From the IMG/VR virus record IMGVR_UViG_3300012685_000009, positions 1 through 39,246 of that record: a stretch of DNA of 39,246 nucleotides. One strand, 5' to 3'. The notes beneath the pieces were generated by a model. The model did no database searches. It saw only the letters and a program-made list of their open reading frames with translations, and was not told the DNA's origin. This stretch comes from a virus. Made by a program: the position numbers and the translations under genes. Shown piece after piece: positions 39,180 to 39,246 of this stretch; within the stretch, counting starts at the first letter, position 1; each line of letters begins with the position of its first letter.

Positions 39180-39246
39180 CAACGGGACCCCTGTTCGGAT
39201 TTAGCAACGTCGTAGGAGGTGACCACCATGGGACCTTTTCGGTAAC
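39179..39246 (-). CDS. C-terminal end of a gene cut by the window edge
   Basis: An open frame enters from the right edge and ends with TGA at 39181-39179. It gives 21 residues ending VAKSEQGSR. The stop forms a TGATG overlap with the next start, a junction used repeatedly in this genome, which is why I prefer this frame. A second frame is also open from the edge and stops at 39172, so the choice is uncertain. No function can be inferred. Confidence 0.35.
   Translation of the reverse strand, partial: YRKGPMVVTSYDVAKSEQGSR

Noticed and set aside
39214-39245. Plus-strand AGGAGGTGA followed by ATG at 39228
   Set aside because: The frame ends with TAA after five codons, and no other plus-strand gene is supported. 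The strong site is probably chance or belongs to an unseen feature beyond the edge.

Overview
The window is a stretch of a double-stranded DNA tailed bacteriophage genome. All genes I accept read on the minus strand, so the biological order runs from position 39246 down to 1. Genes are packed with typical phage junctions (ATGA, GTGA, TGATG and TAATG overlaps, or a few bases of spacing). A TerL, a portal, a scaffold candidate, an N4-gp56/P22-like coat protein, two gp4-like adaptor paralogues, a nozzle-like protein and putative internal virion proteins, with no tape-measure, tube or sheath gene, suggest a short-tailed (podovirus-type) virus. Lipobox and twin-arginine-type signal peptides suggest a Gram-negative host. 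The sequence does not reveal the species. I see no replication, integration or tRNA genes and no CRISPR array. Nothing longer than 300 bases lacks a gene, except that the 695-base group I intron is only partly coding; the longest plain intergenic gap is 108 bases (27223-27330).

Layout in transcription order. (1) 39246-36358: very small overlapping genes, including a twin-arginine-type lipoprotein candidate, a second lipoprotein, several genes under 60 codons, and an 84-residue protein resembling the Acb2/Tad1 family of anti-CBASS/anti-Thoeris sponges. (2) 36377-28884: a membrane protein, then three receptor-binding proteins (747, 1090 and 421 aa) that share an N-terminal anchor but have different distal parts. 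(3) 28882-25470: small zinc-binding, coiled-coil and structural proteins, plus a histidine-phosphatase fused to a Cys-rich tail. (4) 25469-17545: TerL, a GIY-YIG homing endonuclease, portal, scaffold candidate and major capsid protein. (5) 17420-8912: two small accessory proteins, then a block of glycosyltransferases, two NAD-dependent sugar epimerase/dehydratases and an FkbM methyltransferase, placed between the head and tail genes. (6) 8908-1: two adaptor paralogues, an HNH homing endonuclease, another glycosyltransferase, the nozzle-like protein, and putative internal virion proteins.

The main finding is that the major capsid gene appears to be split near its 3' end by a group I intron (about 18324-17630). 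I can fold P1-P9 by hand, including P3, P7 and a GNRA-capped P8. The intron carries an HNH-type endonuclease gene whose frame runs into the second exon. Splicing as proposed replaces eight codons and a premature stop with a 27-codon C-terminal tail. Two further homing endonucleases of different catalytic families (HNH and GIY-YIG) share the same C-terminal WHxxR...CxLC module.
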